Origin: Otatea glauca
Lineage: Eukaryota; Streptophyta; Magnoliopsida; Poales; Poaceae
Assembly: GCA_036346275.1 (NCBI GenBank)
Contig: CM070722.1
Location: forward strand, 66,935,524-66,999,523
Reading direction: 5' to 3'
DNA length: 64,000 nt
The notes beneath the pieces were generated by a model. It saw only the letters and a list, made by a program, of their open reading frames with translations, did no database searches and was not told the DNA's origin. Made by a program: the position numbers and the translations under genes. Positions within the stretch are counted from its first letter, which is position 1. Each line of letters opens with the position of its first letter. This document shows, piece after piece, positions 1 to 12,005 of this stretch.

Positions 1-3000
1 GTGTACGTGCAGATGCTCTAGTGTTTTTTACGGTTTGACCTGCGGTCATCATTCACCAACAACTTTAGGAATTGGGATTAATTAATTCTAAAATAAAAGA
101 AAGCACTGAAAGATCCCTCTTGTTTCGTAGGAACAAACTGAAGTTGCTGATCGAATAAATGCGTGTAATTGGATCATATCGCATATACCGTAAGCATGCG
201 GGTTATCGAAGTAGTCATGTATTGAAATTAAGACACTTGGAACTGGCATATGCATGCATCATCATTCATTTGGCAGACAATGGAGAGGAAATTAAGTTCC
301 ATCGTGTCAGGGGACCCGTCGTCACCCTTAGCGAATTCACCACGATGCAATGTTTGAAAAATACAAAAACAGAAATCCATTGATGTAGAACACATAAGGT
401 TACGTGAACCATCAAAAATTCAATTTCAAATTCGTCCTTGATATCAAGGAACCAAAAAGACAGGCATGCATATGAACTGTGCATGCTTGATTACTTGTCG
501 AGATGAATTTGAAATTGAATTTTTACATGTTCATATAAATTTATGTGCGCTACATCCAAGATTTTGTTGGCGTTTTTCAAACAGTGCATCATGGTGAAAT
601 AGCTAGAAGTGATACCGCCATACCGGGTCCCCTGGACACCAAAACTGCACTGGCGGCCACTTTCATTTAGGTTGGGACACTAGAAAGGTTCTAAAAATCT
701 TTTGAAAATTATTGATACAAGACACACTAATAGCCTAATACTCCCTCCGCCTAAGTTTACAAGGACATATTTTTTCTTGACACATAGATCAAAAAAATAT
801 TAAAAATGACTAGATCGTACCCCTAATTAATATCATCCAGCACTATATTCAATGCATATATGTAGAGAATATAAAGTAAAGATAGATACTCCCTCCGATC
901 ACAAATAGTTGTTGTTTTGGATATCGACACGGTCTCTAAAACACAACTTTGATTATTAATTTTTATTATAATATATTTATAAAATCCAATAAAATTATAA
1001 TATTATGAAAGTACTTTTCGAGAGAAAATCATACAATCTAAATATTTAAAAATATATTGATAGTCAAAGTTTCAAAAGTTTGAATGTTTCATGGGCTATC
1101 TCAATTCTTGCGTGGGAGAACGCCTAAGTATTGTGTTTTGTGTTGCAATCCAACATATTTTTTGTTGCACTTCATTGTATAATTTGTTGCAATCGGGATT
1201 TTTTGTTTTATATATTGATTACAAATGTTACATACATTATTTAGTGATGTTGCACCGACACATCCGATGAGAAACCTCTCATCCGACGTTCGAGCCCTAG
1301 TGTTCTCTTATAATTTTTGTGGCGTTTCTCATGTCCCAGCCGATATAATAGGTGTGCATGTAGCCACCCCTAATAGTGGGAAACCAGTTTCCTTATACAA
1401 TGTTGTTTTTTAGAATCATTATATTAGGCTTACAATGTTTAGCAAAACATGGGAACAGCTGTTGTAATAGTTGAAGTTATTATGGCATCACAACCTCATG
1501 ATTTATAAAACCAGAGTGAATTGCAAAGGAAGTACTTTTCGAAAGTTGCACAGGAAGGCACTGAACTTACCGATGTTTCACATATAGTTTTAGGAACTTT
1601 GGAGCAACATAACTTGTAAATTATTATTATTACTACTATTGTTATTACTTGCCATGACAAACCAGCCATTACAAGAGGAATTTTCTTTTTATCCCGCACC
1701 ATGAGAAAATATTTATAGGGTAGCCATCGCCATTTTTTATCATCAGCGTAGGACATCTCATGCTAGCTACTTTCCTGTAGAAAAGATGCATTATGTCGCT
1801 GAAGACGACAGTTGAGGGAGATTCCTATCAATCTAGAAAAATAAAAAAAACAAAGAAGATGTGTTAAAAATAACCTATCACAACTCACACATGATTTAAT
1901 TCGGAAATATCTCTCAGTCACCACCTGTTGCTGGTCAATTTTTAGTAACAATGAGGTTTCCTTTTTCAAAAGCAGATGCGTTAACATGCTGGAGTACTAC
2001 CTAGTACACTGTGATTTGTTTATAAACTGGACCAGCGACAGAAAGTGACTTGTGTACATCTAGTTGCGTCATATTTTAACATCATAGTACCGCTACTGCT
2101 GCTGCTTGCTTTGGTCATGTGGCACCACGGAGCAAAACAAGTGTGTAGTACAGCCAAATTCTTAGATACCGCTTGAGGCTTAAAAGTCAGTTTCAACTTA
2201 TGAAAAACCAATAAACCCTCTCAAACAATTCAGTTTTTAAGCGATTTCTAGTATAAGCTAAAAATTATATATAACTAACAAAAACCAAAAATTGAAAGCT
2301 GGACTAAACCTACTTTTATAGTTTATTGCTGAGGAAAATTAGCTATTTATTAAACAGTCTCTTAAAAAAACTACCGTTTTTCAGCTCAAAAAATAAGAAA
2401 GTAGCTGTTCAAAAAAAAACTACAACTCCTCCAAAGTATTGTACAATCAAATTCTTTCTTCTCTCTATCTGGCTTTCTGAGACTCGGTACAATAAAAATA
2501 AACTTTCGAAACAAAAGAGAGATCCACTGAAAAAAAATTCTTGTGCAGAGACCATCTCACATGGAAATGAACATACTAGCTGGCTGTTTTACACAAGTAT
2601 ATGCAACAAGAATGCAGACATAACAACGAAACAGGTTAGAAAATAAATGCTTGATTATTCAGAGCTCCAACGGATGCTACGAAGTAAAAAGGTGTACAAC
2701 CGTATATTATTATAAGCGTTTTATTATCTCCCACCAAAAAAAAGGATGATGCTGCGGTCTAAAATTTTTCTTAAAGAAAAAAATTGGTCCTGATCAATTT
2801 ACACAAACTCAACAACCAATACAAAGGTACATGCAGAGCTGTTTCATCAACATGGAAAACCGAAGTGCCAATCACAATGGACCTCTTCCGAGTTTACATC
2901 ATCATTCATCATAGCAGGAAAACTTTGAATAAGCTCACCGTACAATAATATACCTCTGGTTCACAACATTGAAAGATTTAAAACTTTCGACAGGCACACT

Positions 3001-3270
3001 GCTACAGATCCATAGACCCTCCTCAGAGACAACGGTAAGCAAAAGTTTTTCAGACAAGAGAGTGATAAAAGAAAGCATGCAGGCATGCATGCCCAAGTTT
3101 GAATGGTGACAAGAAAATAAAGGGAAACATATCTTCGCTAGCCTCAATCGCATGCCTTATGCCTTTCGTAGCAAACACGCAGAGGCTCAAGAAAACACCA
3201 CAAGAGTTTCATATACCCAAGTTACAAATTTCAGGTAGGGATCAACAGTACGCAGCAGCATCAGATCATC
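1..3270. other. Intergenic spacer, no supported gene
   Basis: AT-rich spacer. Short open frames exist on both strands, but none has recognisable domain content, coding-type composition or splice structure. It holds the MITE-like fragments listed separately near 738-1090. The right-hand part probably includes the 3' UTR of the small peptide gene that ends at 3271 on the minus strand. Confidence 0.6.
738..1090. repeat. Two adjoining Stowaway-like MITE fragments
   Basis: Two copies of the grass Stowaway terminal signature TACTCCCTCCG occur about 150 bases apart, near 740 and 890, each followed by AT-rich sequence. The first body resembles the right end of a MITE at 48455-48656 in inverse orientation (GCCTAAGTTTACAAG against a GCCTATAAATTTGGA type end). 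The second body (GTTGTTGTTTTGG, then ACGGTCTCTAAAACACAAC) matches the MITE at 27264-28563. I see no clear opposite terminus for either, so they look truncated or overlapping. Confidence 0.55.
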
Positions 3271-3501
3271 TCAGTTGGGAGGGCTGTTATGGCCAATGCT
3301 AGGGCTATTACCTGGAGTGGTTGAATCGGCATGCTCAGCAGGCGCCTCCAGAGTGCCCCTTCCAGTGCATGGACGATGCATGCTGATGATAGGTGCCCGT
3401 GCTTCTAGACTCCTTGCATGAGCTGGCACAGAGAGCTGCATGAAGAAGACAGTACTGAGCAGCAACATGAGAACGGCAACAGTTTTCGACGAAATGGCCA
3501 T
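3271..3501 (-). CDS. CEP-type secreted signalling peptide precursor
   Basis: A 76-residue precursor. Plant C-TERMINALLY ENCODED PEPTIDEs are secreted, trimmed to about 15 residues and sensed by leucine-rich-repeat receptor kinases to control root growth and nitrogen signalling. Seen here: a hydrophobic signal peptide over about residues 7-28 ending near AHARS, a variable spacer, and a C-terminal block TPGNSPSIGH followed by only five more residues, which is the usual place and form of a CEP domain. The canonical FRPT part reads DSTT and one Gly is Ser, so it is a variant. An upstream in-frame TTG exists, but ATG at 3501 in a GCC-like context is the credible start. The frame is single-exon with no second CEP copy. 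A TATA box lies about 115 bases upstream. The family call rests on the motif alone. Confidence 0.78.
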   Translation of the reverse strand: MAISSKTVAVLMLLLSTVFFMQLSVPAHARSLEARAPIISMHRPCTGRGTLEAPAEHADSTTPGNSPSIGHNSPPN

Positions 3502-3613
3502 GAAGTTGACAAGCAAAATAGCTTGGAAATTGCAAGATGAGGATAGGAATTAAGAGCTCGGTACACAAGTTACTCGCAGCAAAGATGGCTCACCTCTTGA
3601 ACCAGCTCCCTTC

Positions 3614-3623
3614 TTTATATATG
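3614..3623 (-). promoter_or_regulatory. TATA box of the CEP-like gene
   Basis: On the minus strand this reads TATATAAAG, just after a GCA. It lies about 113 bases upstream of the ATG at 3501, which leaves room for a normal grass core promoter and a short 5' UTR. Confidence 0.55.
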
Positions 3624-4821
3624 CAGATTGTATTTTTAATTTAGTTCAGAAAAGGCACTTTTAGAGGAGTTGAGTGATGGGAGGACCAGGGAGGTGATAA
3701 CAGCAATCCCCAGCCAATTGTTTACGATCTGGGTGTCTCAATATCTTAATATTTTACAAATCCTATGCCAAAGGAAACACCTTTTCCCAATCCGGTTTTA
3801 TTCTAAGAAACGTCTAAGCTTCTCCTGCCTGAATAATAGACACTGCATGCAGTGAGGTTAATAATGAAAAATTAATGCCATGGGAATATGCCACGAGTCT
3901 GCAGGGGTGAGTTCTGTGATAGCCTGGCAGGTATCACCGTACCAGGCCGATGCTTTCATGCGAATTCATCCTTCTTACCACCATGATCATTTTCTACTTT
4001 TTTCACCAGTGCATCAATCAAACTAACAATCTACCTTTTTTCTTTACAAAGTGTTACAAAGGACTGAAGGTGCAGTTATGAATCATCTAATTACCACCAT
4101 GATCAGTTTATTCTAGTGAAACATCTGCTCAGTAACATATGTTTAAAGCACAAGTTGATCCCCTTCTACTAAATCTAAACATATAAAACCCCATGCTCCA
4201 CGGTCCACATTTTAGCAGCACGAAGTTAATATGGGCTAAATATACCATGGAAGCTTCATTAAACATGCAACTTGCAAACTTGGAATATCTGAGTGCAACT
4301 CTTTGCATGTCCAATCAAGTACAAGTAACCATGACCTGTCAGAGCTCTTCAGGCCATTAGGTAGAGAGAACAGCAGCAAGTTGGGGCTTCTAGTTTTGTT
4401 ACTCATCGCTGCATATAGAAAAGGGAGTCTACAATAGCAAATGTTCAAAGTTATTATATAAGTTTTAAGGAACTGCACCACCAAAAATTGTTCCTAATCT
4501 GTGGGATCCTCATTTTCTCAAATTCCTGGAATTTTGATTTAAATTTGGAAAAGGCACTTTGATATCTTTTTAGATTTGGAACCTTGCTTCCCATTGGTTG
4601 GCTTGGAACACATCAAATAATTTATTTGAGGTACTGTCATCCTTTGTGGCACAATATAACTAATCTATTTTACTCCTCGCCTTTAATTCAATCACCCCTA
4701 GAAAAAGTGTCATAAACTTGACCAAAGGGCATAAAGCATTGGAAGTTTCATCATTCCTGCGACAACAGTTTTGTTTCTCGGTGAATTTTTTTTAGCAAAA
4801 CGTAAATACTAACTCATGTTA
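3624..4821. other. Intergenic spacer, nothing recognised
   Basis: AT-rich spacer between the CEP-like gene promoter and the Gypsy insertion. No conserved frame, RNA gene or paired terminal repeat was seen. The last 25 bases belong to a short local tandem repeat that continues beyond the Gypsy element (19777-19830). Confidence 0.5.
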
Positions 4822-4879
4822 GGAAATGTTGGAGGTAAACTTACCAACTCCTAGAGGGGATGCCTCAAACCCCGCAGGC

Positions 4880-5225
4880 GTACCCTCGCGGGAGTGCTAC
4901 AGAACGTTCCCTCATACCCCCGTAGGCATGCTACGGGAGGCTCCCTCCTATCCCTGCGGGCATGCTACGGGACGCTCCTTCGTGCCCCCGTAGGCGTCTA
5001 TGGGAGACTCTCTCATGCCTCTGCGAGTGTGCTATGGGAGGCTCCTTCATACCCTCATGGGCATGCTACGGGAGGCTCCCTCCTACCCCTGCGGGCATGC
5101 TACGGGACGCTCCCTCGTGCCCCTGCAGATGTCTACGGGAGACTCCCTCATGCCTCTGCGAGCGTGCTACGGGAGGCTCTTTTATACCCCCGCGGGTGTC
5201 TACGGGAGGCTCCCTCGTACCTCCT
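4880..5225 (+). repeat. Minisatellite inside the 5' LTR (about ten 33-34 bp units)
   Basis: Units have the form GCATGCTACGGGAGGCTCCC followed by T-rich and C-rich bases. About ten units are present. Units 2-5 and 6-9 match each other unit by unit, giving a higher-order repeat of about 135 bp. Because 135 is a multiple of three, long frames stay open through the array (for example 4894-5298), but they encode only the repeat and are not genes. Confidence 0.85.
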
Positions 5226-5581
5226 CAAGCTCATTAGAGGAAATGCTCGGGGGGTCTCGCCTTGCCCCCTGACCACAGGGCACTTGGCAAGCCCCTGACC
5301 ACACGGCACTTAACAAGTGCCCTGACCGCGGGGCACTTGGCAAGACCCCCGGTTCAAGAGGGCGCCCCCAGACACTCATGGAGATGGGTGGGTACCCTCG
5401 AGCCACTTGGGACTAACAGCCGAGTGGGGTCACACCCCCGTGGGGGCCCTGGAATCAGAGGCCTACCTTCACGGGATGATGACATGGGATCCACTATCTC
5501 TTCACGGGAATGACCAGGATGCCTCCGCTTAAGCTACTGTAGTAGGGGTAGGATGGTACTTTGTGTAACAGACTGAGCGCC

Positions 5582-5588
5582 TATAAAA
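5582..5588 (+). promoter_or_regulatory. TATA box of the 5' LTR
   Basis: TATAAAA in the context GCGCCTATAAAACCCC, with the same sequence at the matching place in the 3' LTR. It lies about 260 bases before the LTR end, a normal position for the U3/R promoter of an LTR retrotransposon. Confidence 0.7.
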
Positions 5589-5843
5589 CCCCACTGTAAC
5601 CCATACATGTAAGGGAAGCTCTCATTGAATACAACCTACCAATTGGTGTACCCCTCGAGAGCTTGGACTAGGAGACCCCCTCCCTACTCCTCCCGGGGAA
5701 CACACCAACAGGAGTAGGGCGCTTGCTTAAGCGCCCAAACCTGTATAAACCTTTGTGTCTACTCTCTTTCTCTCTCGAACGTAGGCCCGTAAGACGGCCA
5801 ATGTCTGCTCTTTCTTGTGTCACATTTCCAAACATACGACATT

Positions 5844-5861
5844 TGGTGCCGTCCGTGGGGA
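5844..5861 (+). other. Primer-binding site
   Basis: TGGTGCCGTCCGTGGGGA begins three bases after the LTR end. A TGGnGCCGT start is typical of many grass Gypsy elements and resembles the complement of a tRNA-Asp 3' end. The tRNA assignment is an inference. Confidence 0.7.
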
Positions 5862-5882
5862 GCGTAGCTAACATCGAAGGCT

Positions 5883-8081
5883 ATGGCTCCTACCAAGAAG
5901 CACACCAAGCCTCCTCAAACCTCGAAGCGCAAGGAGCAAGTCGACAACCCTCCTCCTCGCCGGACCTCCAGGTGAGTGCCTCCTTCGGAGATTGGAGCCG
6001 TCCACCCCGGGGTAGACAACGTCCTTCGAGCCCCGGGACCAAAGGACACTTCCTCCCCCTTGCTCTGGCTACCGCGGGCCAAGGGCAACAGTCTCGGGAC
6101 GTCGCCGTCATCGCAGGGTTGGGACCCCTGGAGCCAGCCCTCACCCTTGAGGCGTTGGATTTGTCTCAATGGCGGGCTCTGGTGGAGGCGGCTACGAGGC
6201 AGACCGTGGACTACATGATGGCCTCCTATCGTCCTCAGGAGGTCCATCCATACCTCTCGCCGCTCCTACCACCACCCTCGGTCCAGATCGCCACCGATCC
6301 GAGGTCGCATGGGGGCCCAACCTTCGCCCCCAGGGACGAGCAAGGAGGGAGTCTCTACAATCCCCCTCCCCTTACCCATGCGGCGGTCACGAGCGGGGCC
6401 CCATTCTGGTCACTACGCCCACCGAGCCCAGGTTTTGGGGGGCTCCTACCATGCCGTTGAAATTTGTACCTTCACCGCAACTCCTGAGGCCTGAGTTTGC
6501 GCCTCTTCCGGTGAGGGCCCCGGGACCTCCCTCACAAGCTCCTCCTCCCGGGCAGATGCGCCTGCCCCCGGAGATGGTGAATCAACTCCCACCAGCTATA
6601 GCTGACTCTCACCCTCGAGGAGCGACGTGGCTCGGGGCGAAGGGGGAACCTCCGAGACCGAAGGCACCCGTTCCTCCAAGGACGCTACTTGGGGAACAGG
6701 GGAATCAAGTCGTGGCTGCCCTCGGACACTGACAAGGCTCAGGAGATCATCGTGTAGCCTAGCTAAGTCAAGTGGAAGGGAGGAGTTTTCACTCTGCCAG
6801 CCCAGGGCGGGCCCTTACCTCTCCTAGTCGCCGTGACCACCGCCGGGGAGGGGAGGCTGAGTCTGAGGTCTCTCGCCGTCGCCACCGCCGTCGCCCAAGG
6901 TCGCCTTCTCCCCGCCGGCGTGAAGATAGAGGTAGCCCCAGGATCGGGAACCCTCTCGCTCGAGGCATCTCAGAGACCCCGTTCCGACCCAAGTTCCGCC
7001 AACCGAACATCGCACCATAAGATGAGGATTTCGATCCCATGCAATTCATGGAGGTCTACGCCACGACTATCCGGGAGGGAGGAGGCAGGGAGACGGAGAT
7101 GTGCAACTACCTCCCGCTCTTCCTCTCAGGAACCACTCGGTCTTGGTTCTTCAACCAGAAGAGGGGCTCCATTTGCTCTTGGGCCCAACTACGTGAAGAG
7201 TTTAGCGCGAAATTTCAGGGGAGTTACAAGCGCCCCATGCTTCCCAATCAGCTCTTCACGGTCAAGCAACAAAAGGACGAGTCCACACGAGACTTCCTCA
7301 AGCGTTTCTCCCGGGTGCGGAGTCAAGTGGCGGACGCCCCAGACTCCACGGTCATTAACGCGTGTAAGGAATGACTTCTCCCCGGTGAACTGAACCGGGC
7401 ACTGGGAAGGGATCCCCCAAAAACAACTCAACAGCTCTTCGAGGTTGTTGAGAAGTATGCCCGCGGGGAGGAGGACGACTTGGTAAAAAGGGGCTCCTCC
7501 TACAAGCTGGGGGAGACTCCCCCGGGAGAAGGCTAAAGGGCTCCTCCGGGAAAAAGAACAAGGATCGGAGGGACCGCTCTAGCGGAGGTCGCGACTCCAA
7601 GGTTCTCGTTGTGGCCGACGCCCCGCCCCAAGGGAACGGTGCTTCCAAAGTACCAAAGAAGGGTCCAAAGCCTAAGGCCCCTCGGGTTCGTGACGAAGGT
7701 CCCGGGGAAAAGAGGGGTAATCGAGACCAAGGGGATGGCCGCTGGTGCGCATATCACAAAATGGGCGGACACGACACAAGTGAGTGCCGTCAATACGCCG
7801 CTGAAGTGGCCAAGCTCCTCAAGCGTGGTCCTGAGCCACGTCGGGGGTCTCCGCCTCGTCCCGCAGCCACGAAGGCCATGCCTCTCCAAGCAATCCACCA
7901 TGTGCCCGCATTGCCTCCTGGCGGGCCTCCCCCAACAGAACCTCTACAAAATACTAAACAAGAGCTCCACTTCCAAGTGCCACATAAACAAGTGAATGTC
8001 ATAATAGGGGCTCACCCTATGGGCATGAGTCCAAGCGCCAAAGGAAGGAGTACGTACGAGAAGTCAATGTGGTGGGGGTGA
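5883..8081 (+). pseudogene. gag: Gypsy gag (capsid and zinc knuckle), frameshifted
   Basis: Gag forms the virus-like particle and packages the element RNA. The first internal ATG (5883) opens a Lys/Pro-rich frame that stops within about 30 codons. A Pro/Arg-rich N-terminal region follows in shifting frames. The capsid-type retrotrans_gag core lies at 7039-7374 (LFLSGTTRSWFFNQK, then QQKDESTRDFLKRFSRVRSQ) and ends in an early stop. A frame at 7611-8081 holds the nucleocapsid zinc knuckle CAYHKMGGHDTSEC (C-x2-H-x4-H-x4-C), a spacing usual for this Gypsy group. Several frameshifts and stops make it non-functional as it stands. Confidence 0.85.
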
Positions 8082-8088
8082 ACCTTCA

Positions 8089-8480
8089 AAGTGCTCCTCC
8101 CAAATGGGTGAACATCCCACTGAGCTTCACTGAGGAAGACTCGAAAGGCCTGAGGTTCTCCATGATGACGCCCTCTTGGTAACCGCCACCATATCCAACT
8201 GTGAAGTCTCCCGCATACTTGCCGATGGGGGTAGCTCCATGGACATACTTTATCTTCGTGCGCTCAAGGAGCTATGGGAATCACCAGGGGGTGGGGGGGC
8301 TACCACCAGGGCATCTTGCTCCCGTCCAACCGCCCTCTCATGGGCTTCGTCCCAGGGAAATCTATCCAACCTCTGGGGAGGATTGAGCTCCTCATGACCT
8401 TCGGTTCGCGGGAGAACCATCGCACGAAAGCGGTTAGATTTGATGTCGTTGACGCGAGCCATTCAATGCCATCATGGGAA
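8089..8480 (+). pseudogene. Gypsy aspartic protease region, broken
   Basis: The segment near 8176-8280 encodes SRILADGGSSMDILYL, the retropepsin active-site block (Asp-x-Gly-Ser, here ADGGSS) followed by the usual hydrophobic stretch. The enzyme would cut the Gag-Pol polyprotein. The frame shifts at the run of Gs near 8290, and the rest of the domain continues in other frames to about 8480. Confidence 0.7.
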
Positions 8481-9906
8481 GAATAACTCTCAACCGCTTC
8501 AATGCAGCAATCCACCAAAACTACCTGTGCCTCAAGATACCGGGGCCTCACAGGGCCATCTCCGTGAGGGGCGATCAAGACTTGGCCCGTCGCCTCTATC
8601 ATAGGGCGGCCACCGACTCCGATGAAGTCCACATACTTGAAGTGGGGGGCTCGGAAGGGGTCACATCCCTACCACCCCCGATGGAAATCGCCAAGGACAA
8701 GTCTCTGCTAGAGAAGTACCCCCTGAAGCCTCGCCCTGAAGGGGAGCCAAAAGTGATAAGGCTCTTTGGCCCGGGCGATGAACGCTTCGTCCGGGTCGAA
8801 GCTGAACTCCCGGAAAGGGTGGAAGAGGAGCTCCTCGAGTTCCTAAGGACCAATACAGACGTCTTCGCTTGGGCCCCATCGGACATGAAAGGCGTCCCCG
8901 CAAGGTGATTCAGCATCACCTCGCAGTGAGGCCCGGGCGCCCCCTGGTGAGGTAAAAGCTCCACAAGCTCTCTCTCGAACAATGTCAAGCCATAAAGGAG
9001 GCAATTGAAAAACTCTTAAGCGCTAGCCTCATTCGGGAGGTTTGGCACCCGGAGTGGCTTGCCAATCCCTTCTTGGTCAAAAAGTCTAACTGTAAGTGGC
9101 GCATGTGCGTCGACTTTACCGGCCTCAATAAAGCATGCCCGAAGGACGACTACCCGCTCCCTCGCATCAACCAGTTAGTTGACTCCACCGCTGGGTGTGA
9201 GTTAATGAGCTTCTTGGATGCATACTCGGGCTATCACCAAGTCCACATGGCCCTAGAAGATGAGAAGACAAGCTTCATTACCCCAGTGGGCACTTATTGT
9301 TACCTTCGCATGCCATTCGGGTTGAAGAATGCAGAGGCCACTTTCCAACGCCTCGTATTCCTTGTTTTGAAGGACCAGTTGGGTCGAAACGTGGAGGTGT
9401 ACGCCGACGACACCGTCGTGAAAAGCCCTATGGCCTCAACACATCCGGAAGATCTTCGTGAAACCTTCGAAAACCTCCGCAAGTTCGGCCTCAAATTAAA
9501 TACTGAAAAATACGTTTTCGGGGTCAAAGGAGGCAAGCTCCTGGGCTTCCTCGTCGCTCATCGAGGTATCGAAGCCAACCCGGAGAAGATCCGGGCCATC
9601 CTGGATATGGAGCTGCCACGATCCATTAAAGAGGTCCAACGCCTTATGGGTCGCGTAGCGGCCCTTGGGCGTTTCATGTCGCGGTTGGCCGAGAAAGGGC
9701 TGCCTTTCTTCAAAATACTACGTGGGCTAGAAGGCTTCCGTTGGACCCCAGAGGCTCAAAGAGCCTTTGAGGATCTCAAGTCATACTTGACCAAGCCCCC
9801 GCTCCTAACAAGCCCTAGCCCCGAGGAACCCCTCCTACCGTACCTTGCCGCGACCCCGGTCGCCGTGAGTGCAGTCCTGATCAGGGAGAAGGACGGGGTC
9901 CAATGA
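8474..9906 (+). pseudogene. pol: Gypsy reverse transcriptase, one or more stops
   Basis: Copies element RNA into DNA. Upstream, 8474-8908 holds the linker ending FAWAPSDMKGVP, a standard Gypsy motif just before RT, then a stop. The main frame 9073-9906 carries the RT core: CVDFTGLNKACPKDDYPLPR, FLDAYSGYHQ (first catalytic Asp), LRMPFGLKNAEATFQR and VYADD (catalytic Asp pair), then the thumb and connection. This is the longest intact pol frame (about 277 residues). A TGA at its end separates it from the RNase H region. The wording of the motifs fits the Tat group. Confidence 0.92.
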
Positions 9907-10999
9907 CCCGTGTACTACGTCAGCGAGGCCTTCACGGGTGCAAAGACAAGGTACACGGAAGTGGAAAAAATATGCTACGCACTCCTCATGGCGTCAAGGA
10001 AGCTTCGACACTACTTCCTCGGACACTCCATCATGATTCCCAGCGGCTACCCGCTAGCCGAAGTAATTGGCAACAAAGGCGACAGGGAGGATAGGCAAGT
10101 GGGCGACTGAGCTGGTGCCCTTCTCTCTCAAGCTTGTAGGAAGGGCTGCTATCAAGTCCTAAGTCCTCGCAGACTTCGTGGCAGAATGGACAAACCCCCA
10201 AGTCCTAGATGAAGTGGCAGAGCATAGCACCCCGCCCAACCCCCACTGGACCCTCTACTTTGATGGCTCCAAACGCCTAAATAGTGGAGGGGCTAGGGTT
10301 GTTCTCGTAAGCTCTGAGGGGAAGGCACTTGAGTACGCCGCGCGCCTCTCTTTCAACCCCACCAACAACATGGCTGAGTATGAGGCTCTCTTTCTGGGGC
10401 TTCGCCTCGCAAAGGCTATGGGGATCCGACGCCTCCTTATCCTGGGAGACTCCCAACTGGTCGTCAATCAGATGGACAAGTCCTATCAATGTCTCGACCC
10501 CAAGATGGCTAATTATCTCGATGAAGTACGTAAAATAGAACGATACTTCTTCGGGATGGAAGCTCCCCACATCCCCCGTGGAGACAATCACCGGGCGGAC
10601 CGCTTGGCCCGAGCAGCAAGCTCCCAAGAGCCACTCCCACCAGAGGTCTTCCTCGAGGTACTTGACACACCCTCTGTCAAGGAAGACCCTAATGAGAAGG
10701 GAGATCCTGAACTACTCCTGACGGTCAGTGAGATCCCAACACCGCCCACAACGTGGATGACCCCAATCAGAGAGTGCATCCAAGGAAAAACAGAAATGGA
10801 GGATAGCACTGAAAACCGAAGACTCTTCGCGAAGGCCAAGTCCTATGTACTCCTCGAGGGGATACTTTACAAAAAAAAGGGTCTTCCGCACTGCTCAAGT
10901 GCCTCCCAAGAGAAGAGGGGGTCTCACTCCTGCGGGAGGTGCATGAAGGTCTCTGTGGCTCACACCTTGCGCCTAGGGCAACTGTGGCGAAGGCACTAA
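9907..10999 (+). pseudogene. Two consecutive RNase H domains of Gypsy pol
   Basis: The first, degenerate RNase H follows RT directly (9910-10110: VYYVSEAFTGAKTRYTEVEK, LLMASRKLRHYF). A second, better-preserved domain lies at 10178-10999: LYFDGS with the first Asp, NNMAEYEAL with the Glu, LILGDSQLVVNQ with the next Asp, then a RADRLARAAS tail. A second, plant/archaeal-type RNase H after the original one is a known mark of the Tat lineage. It would remove RNA from the RNA-DNA hybrid. The two domains are separated by stops and a frame change near 10110-10170. Confidence 0.85.
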
Positions 11000-12005
11000 G
11001 GCAAGGCTTCTATTGGCCCACAATAGTGCAAGACGCCATTGAGACCCTCAAAACATGCGAAGATTGTCAAAGGATGGCATCGGCTCACCAATCCCCCGCT
11101 ACACCTCTGCACTAGATACCAATCACTTGGCCTTTTGCCCGGTGGGGCATGGACCTGCTCGGGCCATTCCCACCGGCCAAGGGGGGCTACAAGCATGCGG
11201 TGGTGGCGGTGTACTACTTCACCAAGTGGATAGAAGCGGAGCCATTACTGACAATCACATCCAGGGTGGTGCAAAAGTTCTTCTGAAAGAACATTGTGTG
11301 CCGTTTCGAGGTCCCAAAGGAGCTCACTGTGGACAATGGAACCCAGTTCGATGCTTCCTCCTTCAGGGACTTTTGTGATTCAATTGAGACAGTACTCTGT
11401 TTCGCTTCGGTGACTCACCCTAAGTCCAATGGGGCGGTCGAAAGGGCCAACTGCCTAATCCTCCAAGGCATCCTCCGCCGACTCGAGAAGAGCACATTTA
11501 AGCATGGGCTGTGGGCGGAGGAACTCCTCAGCGTCCTGTGGGGATGCGTACCACTCCTAGTCGCTCCACGGGGCGAACACCCTTCTCACTTGTGAACGGA
11601 GTGGAAGCGATCCTCCCCGCAGAGGTCCGCCACCGCTCCCTTCGTGTGGAGATGCTCTCGAAGACCCTACCCACCAACTTCACGGCAAACGAAGACAATC
11701 ACAAGATGGAAGTGGATTTCGCGGAGGAGATCCATGACCACGCCCTCGTCAAGCATGCCGCATACGAACGAGAAGTCGCCCGTTTCAATAACAACCGGGT
11801 GCGGGAGCGAACCTTCCTCTTGGAAGACTTGGTGCTAAAAAGGGTCACCGACCCAGGAGCCTAAGGGAAGCTCCATCCTAAGTGGGAGGGATCCTACCGT
11901 GTCTCAGCGGTCTTGGGCTCATGGGCCTACCGCCTCTCCACTATGGAAGACAAATCGCTCAAGCATGAGTGGAATGCGGACAAGGTCAAAAAGTTTTACA
12001 TTTAA
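10850..12005 (+). pseudogene. Gypsy integrase, frameshifted
   Basis: Inserts the cDNA into the genome. The zinc-binding N-terminus lies about 10900-11090 across two frames (HEGLCGSH, then CEDCQR). The catalytic core has MDLLGPFP (first Asp) near 11150, then FTKWIEAEPL, a stop near 11286, and VPKELTVDNGTQFD (second Asp) with SNGAVERAN (Glu) in 11296-11595. The C-terminal part in 11511-11864 has VNGVEAILPAEV. The reading ends HEWNADKVKKFYI at a TAA at 12003-12005. I saw no chromodomain. Confidence 0.85.

Larger units (their letters stand above)
4827..5841 (+). repeat. 5' LTR of the Gypsy element
   Basis: 1015 bp, starting TGTTGGAGG and ending CATACGACA, with the matching copy at 18778-19771. 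It contains a minisatellite in its first third, a TATA box near 5582 and T-rich sequence toward its end. It has one extra copy of a roughly 25-bp CCCTGACCACA-type segment (near 5270-5310) that the 3' LTR lacks. Confidence 0.95.

Noticed and set aside
4894..5298. 134-codon open frame in the 5' LTR, and similar frames at 18476-19413 in the 3' LTR
   Set aside because: They only translate the LTR minisatellite, stay open because the repeat period is a multiple of three, and have no domain content.
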